A stretch of DNA of 14,648 bases from Thermoplasmata archaeon (GCA_021826525.1 JAKAZU010000019.1:1-14648), one strand, 5' to 3'. Positions 1 through 8,834 are shown, counted from the stretch's first letter. The notes: a model not told the origin generated them from the sequence alone. Numbers and translations: made by a program.

Positions 1-3000
1 TTCGAGGACGACTCGGACCACGTGTACGTGGTGTACGAACCATCCCCGCCGCTCGCCGTCGTGCTGAACGTGTAGGACTGGCCCACGTCGAGGACCGAGT
101 TATTCGGCGTCGGCTCGCTCGCCATCGGCGTCGAGTAGATGATGAAGTTGAGCGTCGAACTCGTGACCGTGTTGTTGTTCGAATCCGTGACCGTGTAGGA
201 GATCGAGTAGGTCCCCGCCCCGCTCGTGGGCGTGCAGGTGCCCGAGCTCTGCGCCGGAAGCGTCTCGGGCGTGGAGAACGACCCGCACCCAGGGAAACTG
301 TCGAGCGTCCAGACGTAGGAGTCCGAACCGGAGGCGCCACCGCTCGTCAGCGAGGAGAACGTGACCGAGTTGCCGTAGTAGACGTAGGCGAACGGCGTGG
401 AGTAGGTCGGCGTTCCCGCCGTCAGGGCGGCGTCGATCGGGAGCGTGAGGGGCGACGAGATCGCGGTCGCGGGATGTGTCGCGGAGTCCGTAACAGCGAG
501 GGTAAGGTAGAGCGTGCCGCCCGAATGAGCCGAGAGCAGCGAGGCGGTGAGGACGCTGTTGGTGATGTAGCAGGTCTCGCTCGACCCCATCGAACTTCCA
601 TCGCAACCGGAGACCCCGGTCATGCCGGAGTAGCTGACTCCATCGAACGAATAGTTGACGAGCCATCCGTACGGCGAGGTGCCGGTGGAGGGCCTGGTGA
701 GGGTCAGCGCGATGGTGCCCGTCGCCTGGTTTGCGTCGATGGCGGTCACCGTCGTGGTCGGCGACGAGACCGTGAGCGTCGGGTTCACCACCACGTTCTC
801 GCTTTGCGGGCTCGATGAAACGCTGTATGGAATCGTGATGTTGTTATCGGTCAGCTCGATCTCGAAGTAGTACGTTCCCGTGCTGGCGCCGGCGATGGAG
901 GCACAGTAGTATGTGGTGGAGGACGATGCCCCGACCACGATAGGCGTGGCGCAGAGAGCGGCCGCCAGACCCTCGCTATACGCACCGCCCTCGGTCGATG
1001 CGGCGAGCCAGGTGAGGGTAACGCTGCCGGAGCCGAAGCTGCTCAATGCCGGCGTGGTGACGCTCGCCACGTTGTACGTTTGACCCACGTCAAGGTAGTA
1101 GGGGCTGGGGCTCACCGTCGGCGTCGGGGCGACGAGGGGGTAGTTCACGGTCAGGGTCGTCGCCGAACTCGTCGACAACGTCACCGTAGGGGTCGCGCTG
1201 TCTGTGACCGAAGCGCAGACGTTGTAGGAAGCCTTTGTGAAGGTGATCCCCGAGAAGGTGTACGTCGTACCCGACACCCCGGTTGCGGTGCCGAGCGTGG
1301 AGACCACTGAACCGCCCGTGCACGTGGAGGTGGAGTACGTGTACAGCGTGACCGTGTAGTCCGGCGTGCCGCCGGACCAACTCACCGTGAACGAGATCGA
1401 CTGACCCTGGTCCGCCGACTGAGCGCCACTTGGGCTCAGCGTCGGCGCCGTGAGCGCCGCCGTGACCGTCACGACCGGCGAGGCCGACGAAGCGAGCGGC
1501 CCTTCCGGCACGCTCGCACTGTCCGTCACCTGGAGCTCGAATACATAGTGGTCACCCGTAGTGAGCGTGCTTGCGGCGATGACGCAGTTAATCGTGGTAC
1601 TCGGGGCCGACGAACCGGAGTTGGTTCCGCAGAGCGTCGACACCCCATAGCCCCCACTGTTGATGTTTACGTACCACGTCCAGTGGATGAGGCTCGTGCC
1701 TCCGGAGGAGAGCGTGCTCGACACCGTGAGCTGCTGGTTGACGTCGAGGTTGATGTTGCTCGATGCGCCGTTGACCGTCGGCGCGGACGAAGCGGCGAGG
1801 GCCGCGTTCACGGTCACCGTGCCGCTTCCGGTCGATGTCGTCGTGACCGGGGTCGTGGCGGTGTCCGTCATCACGATCTCGTACGTGTACGTTCCCGTGG
1901 CGACACTCCCTCCTACCACGCAGTTCACCACGAGGCTGTTCGATGCGGTGCCGCTCGGAATGGCGCACTGCGTCGACGTCGCCAGAGCGTAGGCACCGCT
2001 GTTGTAGCTCACGTACCAGTAGTACGTCACCGTTCCGCTCCCGCCGATGCTCGCGGGGAGCGTATCCGTCGCTGCCGTTTCGATCTGGCCGTGGTCGATA
2101 TACGCATTCACCACCGTCGGCGCGGCCGCCGTCGCGAGAGCGGGGTTCACGACCACGGTGGTCGGACTGCTTGTCGTGGTCACGGCGGTCGATGCGCTGT
2201 CGGTGATCGTCGCGCAGAAGTAGTAGGTCCCTATGGGGCTCGGCGGGTACGAGAGGAAGCTGTACGGGCTGCCCGTCAGACCACTGGCGCCCTCAACGAA
2301 CGTGCCGGTGTTCGAACAGGGAAGCGTCGTCACATAGTACAGGTTCGCCGTGTAGTCCGGCGCGCCGCCGCTCCAGCTCACGGTAAAGCCGACCGACTGA
2401 CCGAGATCGAGCGTCTGCGTCGCCGACGGGCTGAGGGTCGGGGTGCTGAGCGTCGGATGGACCGTCACCGCGCCGCTCGCGCCCGAGGTCGTGATACCTG
2501 CCGAGCTCGTCGTAGACGTATCCACCAGGCGAACCTCGAAGGTGTAGGTACCGGTCGCGATGTTGCTCGGCACGACGCAGGACACGGTCCCGCCGCTCGA
2601 CCATGACCCGTCAAACGTTACGCACTGGGAGGAGGTCGCAGCGAAATAACCCGCGCCTGTGGAGTAGAACCAATAGTAACTGACGGTCGCGCTAGGGTTA
2701 CTCCCCGCTCCCCCAATGTTCGCAGTCGTCGGTAGCGTGCTCGACACAGCCGTCGCGCTCTGGCCCACGTCGATATTCGCGCTGACCACCGAAGGGGTGC
2801 CCGCGGTGCCAAGCGTGGGGTAGATCGAGATGCTGCTGGAGGTGTTGCTCACCGTTGGCTGGGGGCTCGCCGCCCCCGTCGGATACCCGGTATCGGTCAG
2901 GTCGGTGACGGTCACGTCGAACGCGCAGGTGTCGAGGAGCGTTCCGGGCGTCGGGTTGGTGGCGGTGGTGGAGGTGTAGGTGAACGAGGAGACGCTGCCG

Positions 3001-4001
3001 GGGTTCGAAAACCCGGGGCAGATACTGGGGGAGTGAACCGCCCAGGCGTAGGCGTAGCTGCCCGTCCCGTCCGTGATCCCGGTCGCCGAGACGGTGACCG
3101 ACTGACCCGCATCGATGGTGATCGAGCTGCTGGTGGGGGAGCCCACTCCCACATAGAAGTCTATCGTCGGCGTCTGCGTGAACGCGGAGTAGAGGTCCAT
3201 GCCGGCCGAGGCCGTGCCCGCGGTGCTCCCGCCGTTGTCGGTGATGGTGACCGAGACGGCGGTCGCGAGGTTCCCCGGGGGCAAGGTCGGCGTGCAGGTG
3301 AGCGTCGAAGTGTTGACGATGGTACAGCCCATGCCGTTCGCCTGGAACCAGCTGAAACTATACGTGCCGGTCCCGCCGCTTCCGGTCGCCGTGAAGACGA
3401 CGGTCTGGCCGGCGTCGACGATCGCCGGGTTCGGCGAGATGGTGGCGCAGATGACGCCGCCCGCGCCGTTTCTGGGAGTACAGGATGGGCTAGGAGGGGG
3501 CGGCGCCGCACCGGCGGAAGCCGCCGCCGAATCGCGGGCTGCGGAAGCCGCGGAGACGCTCGCCGAGTGCGAGTTGGAGGAAGCCGCGGCCACCGAGGGT
3601 CCCGACAGGGAACTCGCCGCGACCGGCGCGCTCGCAGCGCTCGAAGAAGAAGGAGAGACCGCCCCGCTCGGGGACACGGTGACCGTGATCGGAGCGGAGG
3701 TCGCGGTCGTCGTCGCGGCGCTATTCGATGCCGAAGCCGCCGCGGAGGAGGAGGATGCAGAAGAACTCGGACTGGAAAGGATCAGGATGCCGGTGCTGAA
3801 CGCGGCGAGCGGACTGGTCATCCCGCTCGCTCCGACGGTCCCCGGTGTCGCGATCGGGACCGCGGTCGCCTGGACCGCATATCCCCCGGGCCCGCCGCTC
3901 GACGGCAGGACCGTGGCTACGGCCGGGGCTATCGCGAAGCCCACCAACGCAATCAGCCCTACGACGAGTACCCACCATGTGCGCGAGCGGTCGGCCTTCA
4001 T
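1..4001 (-). CDS. Giant secreted Ig/PKD-like repeat surface protein (C-terminus outside window)
   Basis: I checked this frame codon by codon. It is open from the ATG at 4001 to the left edge with no stop, giving 1333 visible residues, so the protein is partial. It starts with a signal peptide: basic MKADRSR, hydrophobic WWVLVVGLIALVGFAIAP, then an Ala-rich cleavage region near residue 29. A Ser/Ala/Thr-rich stalk covers about residues 76-165. Tandem beta-rich domains follow, each opening with a D-x-G-Q-like motif; the Asp is at residues 196, 297, 411, 532, 636, 753, 864, 971, 1089 and 1305, with a degenerate YVYYGNSV version near 1208. Many domains carry Cys pairs. The composition is rich in Ser, Thr, Gly and Val, as in exported archaeal adhesin or S-layer-type proteins. 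Binding or structural work at the cell surface is inferred; no enzyme motif is visible. A TATA-like box lies just upstream and there is no Shine-Dalgarno sequence. Confidence 0.9.
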   Translation of the reverse strand, partial: MKADRSRTWWVLVVGLIALVGFAIAPAVATVLPSSGGPGGYAVQATAVPIATPGTVGASGMTSPLAAFSTGILILSSPSSSASSSSAAASASNSAATTTATSAPITVTVSPSGAVSPSSSSAASAPVAASSLSGPSVAAASSNSHSASVSAASAARDSAAASAGAAPPPPSPSCTPRNGAGGVICATISPNPAIVDAGQTVVFTATGSGGTGTYSFSWFQANGMGCTIVNTSTLTCTPTLPPGNLATAVSVTITDNGGSTAGTASAGMDLYSAFTQTPTIDFYVGVGSPTSSSITIDAGQSVTVSATGITDGTGSYAYAWAVHSPSICPGFSNPGSVSSFTYTSTTATNPTPGTLLDTCAFDVTVTDLTDTGYPTGAASPQPTVSNTSSSISIYPTLGTAGTPSVVSANIDVGQSATAVSSTLPTTANIGGAGSNPSATVSYYWFYSTGAGYFAATSSQCVTFDGSWSSGGTVSCVVPSNIATGTYTFEVRLVDTSTTSSAGITTSGASGAVTVHPTLSTPTLSPSATQTLDLGQSVGFTVSWSGGAPDYTANLYYVTTLPCSNTGTFVEGASGLTGSPYSFLSYPPSPIGTYYFCATITDSASTAVTTTSSPTTVVVNPALATAAAPTVVNAYIDHGQIETAATDTLPASIGGSGTVTYYWYVSYNSGAYALATSTQCAIPSGTASNSLVVNCVVGGSVATGTYTYEIVMTDTATTPVTTTSTGSGTVTVNAALAASSAPTVNGASSNINLDVNQQLTVSSTLSSGGTSLIHWTWYVNINSGGYGVSTLCGTNSGSSAPSTTINCVIAASTLTTGDHYVFELQVTDSASVPEGPLASSASPVVTVTAALTAPTLSPSGAQSADQGQSISFTVSWSGGTPDYTVTLYTYSTSTCTGGSVVSTLGTATGVSGTTYTFSGITFTKASYNVCASVTDSATPTVTLSTSSATTLTVNYPLVAPTPTVSPSPYYLDVGQTYNVASVTTPALSSFGSGSVTLTWLAASTEGGAYSEGLAAALCATPIVVGASSSTTYYCASIAGASTGTYYFEIELTDNNITIPYSVSSSPQSENVVVNPTLTVSSPTTTVTAIDANQATGTIALTLTRPSTGTSPYGWLVNYSFDGVSYSGMTGVSGCDGSSMGSSETCYITNSVLTASLLSAHSGGTLYLTLAVTDSATHPATAISSPLTLPIDAALTAGTPTYSTPFAYVYYGNSVTFSSLTSGGASGSDSYVWTLDSFPGCGSFSTPETLPAQSSGTCTPTSGAGTYSISYTVTDSNNNTVTSSTLNFIIYSTPMASEPTPNNSVLDVGQSYTFSTTASGGDGSYTTYTWSESSS

Positions 4002-4028
4002 GACTACTAGGGTGGCCAGCGCACCGCG

Positions 4029-4040
4029 TATTTTAAAACT
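4029..4040 (-). promoter_or_regulatory. TATA-like box for the giant surface protein
   Basis: On the minus strand the sequence AGTTTTAAAATA is centred about 33 nt before the ATG at 4001. A start site about 26 nt downstream of the box would leave a leader of only a few bases. This AT-rich island is conspicuous in a GC-rich region. Confidence 0.65.
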
Positions 4041-4330
4041 TAGGATGCTCTCTTATACGTTTCAGGGGAGGAGACCCGGGTCCGCCTCCGGGCCTCCCCC
4101 CGGGTGCGGGGTCCGGCGCCCGGCCCGGGCGGGATGGGAGCCGCCCCTCGCGTCCGATCGGCTGCCGGGCAGGGGACGCTCGCGATAGGCAGGCGCCCGA
4201 CGGGGCACCGATGGTCTCGCCGCGCGATCCGCCCCTATTCCGACGCGGGCGCGCCCGGCGGTCCCTTCGAGACGAGCCCGAGCGCCGACCCTCGTCCGCT
4301 CCACGGCCGCGGTTTACGCCACGGTCGGAA
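4041..4330. other. GC-rich spacer between two divergent promoters
   Basis: This 290-bp stretch separates the minus-strand surface protein promoter from the plus-strand ACT-V4R promoter. Open frames here look like shadows: Arg/Pro/Gly-rich, no family motif and no promoter of their own. A second AT-rich spot (ACGTATAAGAG on the minus strand, near 4050-4060) could be an alternative or upstream promoter element for the surface protein. I see no RNA gene or clear repeat. Confidence 0.4.
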
Positions 4331-4340
4331 TCTTTATTGG
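4331..4340 (+). promoter_or_regulatory. TATA-like box for the ACT-V4R gene (leaderless)
   Basis: TCTTTATTGG is centred about 28 nt before the GTG at 4363, so transcription would begin at or next to the start codon. This decides the start in favour of GTG 4363 over the internal ATG at 4501. Confidence 0.7.
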
Positions 4341-4362
4341 ACGTCAGGGGAGCCCGGGGACT

Positions 4363-5295
4363 GTGAGCGAAGGTTCTCCGACCGTCGGGCCATCGCGCCC
4401 TGCCCGACCCTCCCGCGTCAGTCCCGATCGGGCGAAGCCGGATCCCTCGCGGAAGCGGACCGAGCGGGACGAGCCCACCGACCCGGCCGGGCCTCCGCCG
4501 ATGTACCCTCGCTCGATCGGTGCCGCCGCCCCGCCGGGACCCGACGTCTACGAGGTCTTCGTCCGGATCCGTTCCCGCGTCTCGATCGGCGGACGGCTCT
4601 TCGCGCTGTTTGCGGAGGCCAACGTGGATGTCCTGGGCATCTTCGGCCAGGTCGATGACGACCGCCGTAACGGCAATCTCATCCTCTATGCCGACTATGC
4701 CCAATCGAAACGCGAGCCCCTCGCGTTCCTCGATCTCCTCCGCCGGCAGGAGTACGTGGTCGACGCCCGACTCGCCTACAAGGGCCGCCTCTTCCTCGAG
4801 GAGATGGCGTTCCCTCCGACCAGCGACGGCGCGTATCGGGTGCTCATCTTCCCGGTCGAGTGGTGGTCCTCTCTCGTGAGCGGGCTGGTCCATCAGTACG
4901 GTACCGCCGCCGGTTCGATCCTGCACGAGCAGGGGCTCAACGCGGGCCGGGCCCAGGTCCACCACGTGGTGGCCCGCGTTCCCTCGGTCGACCGCGCGCT
5001 CTTCCTCGCAACGCTGCGCGCGGCCGGACGAGCGAGCGGGTGGGGCCTCTTCGAGATCGGCGAGGAAGGGACCCCCGACGGGCCCGAGATCTTTCGGATC
5101 GCGGTCCGCGAAGGGCCGTGGGTCCGCATGAGTCCGTTCTCCCTGGAAGGATGCCAGTTCACGGTCGGTTTCCTGCGCGGAGCGCTGCAAGAGATCTGCC
5201 GGACCGATCTGGTCGTTCGCGGCCTGACGTACGATCGCGGGGAGTTGCGATTCGAGCTCGTCGGCGTCGAGCCGAATCCCTCCGCGCCCGGCTGA
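4363..5295 (+). CDS. ACT-like + V4R-like domain protein (probable ligand sensor)
   Basis: 310 residues from a GTG start supported by a TATA box 28 nt upstream. Residues 1-60 are a Pro/Arg/Ser-rich disordered tail. Residues about 63-145 look like an ACT domain (VFVRIRSRVSIGGRLFALF, then VDVLGIFGQVDDD and ILYADYA), a fold that binds small ligands and often mediates allostery. Residues about 160-302 resemble V4R / 4-vinyl-reductase domains: a YGTAAGSIL-type helix, SGWGLFEI, and near the end GCQFTVGFLRGALQ with Cys264 where the family often has one. No DNA-binding or catalytic domain is visible, so the protein probably senses a small molecule and acts on a partner. It is divergent from the surface protein gene and convergent with the KaiC-like gene 40 bp away. 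The ACT call rests on pattern only; the V4R call is somewhat firmer. Confidence 0.75.
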   Translation: MSEGSPTVGPSRPARPSRVSPDRAKPDPSRKRTERDEPTDPAGPPPMYPRSIGAAAPPGPDVYEVFVRIRSRVSIGGRLFALFAEANVDVLGIFGQVDDDRRNGNLILYADYAQSKREPLAFLDLLRRQEYVVDARLAYKGRLFLEEMAFPPTSDGAYRVLIFPVEWWSSLVSGLVHQYGTAAGSILHEQGLNAGRAQVHHVVARVPSVDRALFLATLRAAGRASGWGLFEIGEEGTPDGPEIFRIAVREGPWVRMSPFSLEGCQFTVGFLRGALQEICRTDLVVRGLTYDRGELRFELVGVEPNPSAPG

Positions 5296-5335
5296 GCCGG
5301 CGCGGCGCGGGCCCCCCGAGGGTCGCGGCGGAACG

Positions 5336-7036
5336 TCAGACTCCGCTCGGGGGCCACTCCGCACGGAGCCGGCCCGCCGGTGCTTCCAATCGCCCCCCGC
5401 TATCGGCCCATCGAATCCCCGGAGCCGGGGCTCCCGGCGGAGAACTGGGCGTGGCCGGCGCCGGGGCGCGAGGGCCGTCCGAAGGTATGCCCACGATGAG
5501 TCCTTGGCCGGCCACCACCCTACACTCGCGTGGGCTTGGGTCGACCGTGCGCCCCGTCATTCGAGGCACCGTGAGCCACACCCGGTCGGACCCTCCTCCC
5601 GTATCCCGCCGCAGGCGTATCGTTCCGCGGACGAGCGAGCTCAGCGTCTCCGCGGCCGACTCCCGATCCGGCAAGGTCATCAGGGTGAGGCAGCCGAGGC
5701 TGTCCAGGGTGGACAGGAGTTCGGCGCCGCCGGCCCGTGAGTTCGAGGGGAGAAGCGGGCCGACCGAATCGATTACGAGCCGGCCGGCGCGTAGGCGGCG
5801 GACATGGTAACCGATCTCACCGACGATGCGGGCCACATACGCGCTCAGATGCCCGGCGTCGGTCGCGGCCTCCCGACTCAGCTCCTCGATCTGGGGCCCG
5901 ACATTGAGGAAGGTGATCATGCCGTTCTCGATCCATCCGCGGAAGGTCAGACCCAGGCTGTCCGTCGTCCGGACGAGGGCTTCGGGGCTCCCTTGGGTGA
6001 CGATGTAGAGCGTCGGGTGCCCGAGGCGGGCTCCCTGCGCGGCGAACTCGGCGCAGAGGAGGGACTTCCCGCTCTGGGGGCTCCCGACCACCAAGTACGG
6101 GTGCGGCCCCGGGAATCCCCCTCCGAGCAATAGGTCGAGGCCGGGCACGCCGGTCGATTGGGAGGTCGCCTGCCGGACCGTGCGGAGCCGTTCGACCAAC
6201 GCCGCCGCGAGGGCGTCACAGTCGGGAACCTCGATCGGATCGATCGCGTAGCCCTGGGCGAGCGCCGTGGCGGACTTGCCCAGCCCGGGGATCGCCACCA
6301 GCAATCCGTCGACATCGGGCAGGTCCCGAAGGCGCGCATAGTGCGCGAGGACGGCGAGCTCATTGACCCCCGTATCGGCCTCTTCGAGCGTGACCACGAT
6401 CGGACGAGCTCCACCGTGGATCACGAAGTCGAAGAGATGCGCGACCCCCGAGGCGCCGACGACCTGTCCGGGGGAGCTTACGTCGAATCCCTCGACGTCC
6501 AAGGTTTGCCGGATCCGGTCCAGCGGCGCGAGGAACGCCGCGAGTCCCGCGGGTTGGATCCGGTACGCACGTCGGGTGGTCCTTCCGACGATCGATGCAT
6601 CGTAGGAGACCTGGCAGGATAGGCATCGCACGAGATAGCCGGGAGCGATCTGCGCGACGCCGCAATGCGGACAGGCGAAGGTCGCGAGCGGGCGGGGTGC
6701 GGGAATCGCTTCCATCGCCCTCACGGCGGCCCCGCCGGAGGACCCGAGCCGGGGAGACGTTGAACCCTTCGCCGGAATCTCCGCCGGCCACGACGAATCG
6801 ATAACCTCGAAGGCCGTGCCGTGGCAGCGTGGGCAAATCAGCATCGATTGCGTGGAGACGAGCTCCAGCGCACCCGCGTCGACCAGTCGATCGAAGTGGG
6901 TCATGACCTCGTCCCGGTCCAGCCGGACTCCGTCCAGGGGACGGATCTCGGGCGGATCGATCCCGACTTCGGCGTACTGATGGAGCAACGTGCCTCCGTC
7001 TCGGAGCATCGCCGCGATCGCCCAACTCGCCTTCAT
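5336..7036 (-). CDS. KaiC/RecA-like ATPase with N-terminal HTH, zinc-ribbon and nuclease-fold-like regions
   Basis: 566 residues. The C-terminal half is a KaiC/RadA-type P-loop domain: STGVPGLDLLLGGGFP at 294-309, Walker A GSPQSGKS at 318-325, and Walker B RLVIDS with Asp423. Residues about 1-65 could be a winged-helix-like region. Cys pairs CPRC (68-71), CPHC (122-125) and CLSC (138-141) suggest one or two zinc ribbons. Residues about 190-270 (SGVAHLFDFVIHGG, PIVVTLEEAD, LLVAIPGLGKSA) resemble the restriction-endonuclease-like fold of archaeal regulatory proteins. The usual E-x-K site reads L-E-E, so nuclease activity is doubtful. The last 50 residues are Pro/Ala-rich. Only one KaiC domain is present, unlike the double cyanobacterial KaiC. 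A role in signalling or transcriptional control is inferred. I see no clear TATA box or Shine-Dalgarno sequence before the ATG. It is co-oriented with the upstream glycosyltransferase, 178 bp away. Confidence 0.85.
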   Translation of the reverse strand: MKASWAIAAMLRDGGTLLHQYAEVGIDPPEIRPLDGVRLDRDEVMTHFDRLVDAGALELVSTQSMLICPRCHGTAFEVIDSSWPAEIPAKGSTSPRLGSSGGAAVRAMEAIPAPRPLATFACPHCGVAQIAPGYLVRCLSCQVSYDASIVGRTTRRAYRIQPAGLAAFLAPLDRIRQTLDVEGFDVSSPGQVVGASGVAHLFDFVIHGGARPIVVTLEEADTGVNELAVLAHYARLRDLPDVDGLLVAIPGLGKSATALAQGYAIDPIEVPDCDALAAALVERLRTVRQATSQSTGVPGLDLLLGGGFPGPHPYLVVGSPQSGKSLLCAEFAAQGARLGHPTLYIVTQGSPEALVRTTDSLGLTFRGWIENGMITFLNVGPQIEELSREAATDAGHLSAYVARIVGEIGYHVRRLRAGRLVIDSVGPLLPSNSRAGGAELLSTLDSLGCLTLMTLPDRESAAETLSSLVRGTIRLRRDTGGGSDRVWLTVPRMTGRTVDPSPRECRVVAGQGLIVGIPSDGPRAPAPATPSSPPGAPAPGIRWADSGGRLEAPAGRLRAEWPPSGV

Positions 7037-7214
7037 GGCCCCGGTCCGTGAGCGACGTCTCGGGTAGCGCGGCCGACCGCGTGCCCAGAGGGGGGGGCGC
7101 CGCGATCGGCCCGGCGTGGGCTGTTCAATCGTTCCGCAACCGGGCTACCGATCGGTCGGAGCCTGCGGCTCGCCCGAGTCCGCGCATCATCCGTGAGGAT
7201 CACCCGGCTCACCC

Positions 7215-8714
7215 CTAATGACTGGCCCTCGGCGACCATGGACGGAAGACGGGGCCCGAGTCATGCGGCACGGCGATGGGCGCCTCGACCGCGACGCGGG
7301 GGGTCCGTGCCGACGGGCCCCTCGCCGGGTCCCGATCGGTACCGGTTCGAGCGACCGGGGCGAACTCGCCCTCCGAAGCCATCGCGGTGGCCGCCGGTGA
7401 AGGTCGTCCCAATGAGATTCCCGGAACGAGAACCCCGGGGATGGGATCCCGCCGGAAGAGCGCCGAGCGAGCGTGCGAGCCCGGTGCGGCCCCGGCGGCC
7501 AGACTCGGACGAGCCTCGAGACCCGGCCGGCTGCCGACGCCCGAGGTCTTGCGGATGACCTCGAACGACGTTCGCGACGGGGGCCGTAGGGCGCTCCAAT
7601 AGAGCGTGCCTCCCTCGTAGAAGGCCACGGCGAATTGAAGGAGGAACATCACGACCGAGTGACGAACCGAGCGGACCGAGGCCGCCCCGAACTGATACGC
7701 GGCGAAGTAGGAGGCCAGATTGAAGGCGGAGAGGCCGAACAGCAACCAATTGAGCTGGACTCCCAGCGCGAAATCGATCAGCAGGAGGTAGAGCCCTATG
7801 AACCCGGTCCATCCAAGCATGTACCGATAGACCCCGAAGGCGAGCGCCGTCGGGCTCGCTCGTTCGATCTCCGAGTGCGCGCGGAGAAAGGAGAACAGCC
7901 AGCGGCGACGCTGGCGGAAGAAGTCGTGCCGAGAGGTCGGAGGTGCTACCAGGACGTAGGCCGGGATGAGGCCGAAGCGGTAGCCCCGTTGGCGTATCCG
8001 CAAAGCCATCAATAGGTCCTCGGCCCCATAGGTGCCGTAATCCCAGCCGATCTCCACGGCCACGTCCGCCCGGACGACCAGTCCTTCCCCATGGGCGACG
8101 TGCGGGCGGCCGGTCGCGTTGAAGGTTCGGCAGAACACTTCGCAGTCCGTCACTCGGATGAAGTCGGCCAGGGTCGACATCAGGTGCGCATCGTAGGATC
8201 GGAGCCGGATCAATCCCTGCCCCGCCTCGTCCGTCATCCGCCAGACCTGGGCAACGTATTCGCGCGTCACGAGGCTGTCGTCGTCGAGGAAGATCAGGTA
8301 CGTCTCCGGGCCGTAGCCGAGCTCTCCGAGCTTCAACGTGCCGTAGTGCAACGCCCGCATCTTGTTGCGGGACCCGTTCGGGCAGGCGTACCCGGCGGGG
8401 ACCGTGAGCATCGAGGCCGAATAGAGAAACGGATCCCGTTCCTCCTTGATCACGAAGAACTCGAGCGCGGCCCGGTAGCCCTTGAGCTCGGAAAGGATCC
8501 ACTCCACCACATCCGGGTTCTCCCCGTTCGTGCAGATCACGACCGCGACGCGTCGGCCCACGACGACCGGCCGGTCGTCCCGTGAGCCACCCTTTCGGCG
8601 GTGCAGGGGAGAGAACCAGCCTCGGAAGACGCCCGAGACCTGCCAGACCGCAATCGGGAGATACAGCGAGACAAAGACCGCGGATACGATCGCTAGAACC
8701 GTGAGCCCATCCAC
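7215..8714 (-). CDS. Membrane glycosyltransferase, family 2 (processive/egghead-like)
   Basis: 499 residues from GTG 8714. A first membrane helix (about 4-24) is followed by a cytoplasmic GT-A domain: VAVVICTNGENPD near 56-68, the DDD metal site at 144-146 (YLIFLDDDSLV), HGEGLVVRADV near 208-218, the catalytic-base region GAEDLLMALR with Glu232-Asp233, and QRRRW at 268-272. Together these match the D, DxD, ED, QxxRW signature of processive family 2 enzymes; the HGEG...GWDYG...AEDL spacing recalls egghead-type mannosyltransferases. Further membrane helices lie at about 299-320, 322-344 and 353-375. A disordered Pro/Ala/Arg tail of about 105 residues ends the protein. It probably moves sugars from a nucleotide donor to a lipid or polymer at the membrane; the substrate is unknown. 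The start is uncertain: the frame is open to an ATG at 8834, but those 40 residues look non-coding and hold a TATA-like site; GTG 8741 is also possible. Confidence 0.88.
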   Translation of the reverse strand: MDGLTVLAIVSAVFVSLYLPIAVWQVSGVFRGWFSPLHRRKGGSRDDRPVVVGRRVAVVICTNGENPDVVEWILSELKGYRAALEFFVIKEERDPFLYSASMLTVPAGYACPNGSRNKMRALHYGTLKLGELGYGPETYLIFLDDDSLVTREYVAQVWRMTDEAGQGLIRLRSYDAHLMSTLADFIRVTDCEVFCRTFNATGRPHVAHGEGLVVRADVAVEIGWDYGTYGAEDLLMALRIRQRGYRFGLIPAYVLVAPPTSRHDFFRQRRRWLFSFLRAHSEIERASPTALAFGVYRYMLGWTGFIGLYLLLIDFALGVQLNWLLFGLSAFNLASYFAAYQFGAASVRSVRHSVVMFLLQFAVAFYEGGTLYWSALRPPSRTSFEVIRKTSGVGSRPGLEARPSLAAGAAPGSHARSALFRRDPIPGVLVPGISLGRPSPAATAMASEGEFAPVARTGTDRDPARGPSARTPRVAVEAPIAVPHDSGPVFRPWSPRASH

Positions 8715-8788
8715 TCGGCAATCCCCCCGGGGTTCCACGATTCCGGCCCTTTGCCAACTCGGGGCCGCACGGCGCCGCCACCCAGCGG

Positions 8789-8800
8789 TGGATATTTCAA
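8789..8800 (-). promoter_or_regulatory. Possible TATA-like box for the glycosyltransferase
   Basis: On the minus strand TTGAAATATCC is the only AT-rich spot upstream. It would start transcription near 8768 and leave a leader of about 54 nt before GTG 8714. It argues against the ATG at 8834, which lies upstream of the box. Confidence 0.35.
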
Positions 8801-8834
8801 TGTTTGCGCTCTCCAAGAGTGGGCGCCCACGCAC

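Noticed and set aside
1548..4188. Long plus-strand frames opposite the surface protein
   Set aside because: They mirror the Ser/Thr/Gly codons of the minus-strand repeats and are Arg- or Val/Ala-rich without a promoter; the minus frame is open for 1333 codons with a signal peptide and domain repeats.
4033..5364. 443-residue minus-strand frame opposite the ACT-V4R gene
   Set aside because: Its composition (Arg/Gly/Pro/Asp-rich) and lack of motifs mark it as a shadow of the plus-strand gene, which has a promoter and recognisable domains.
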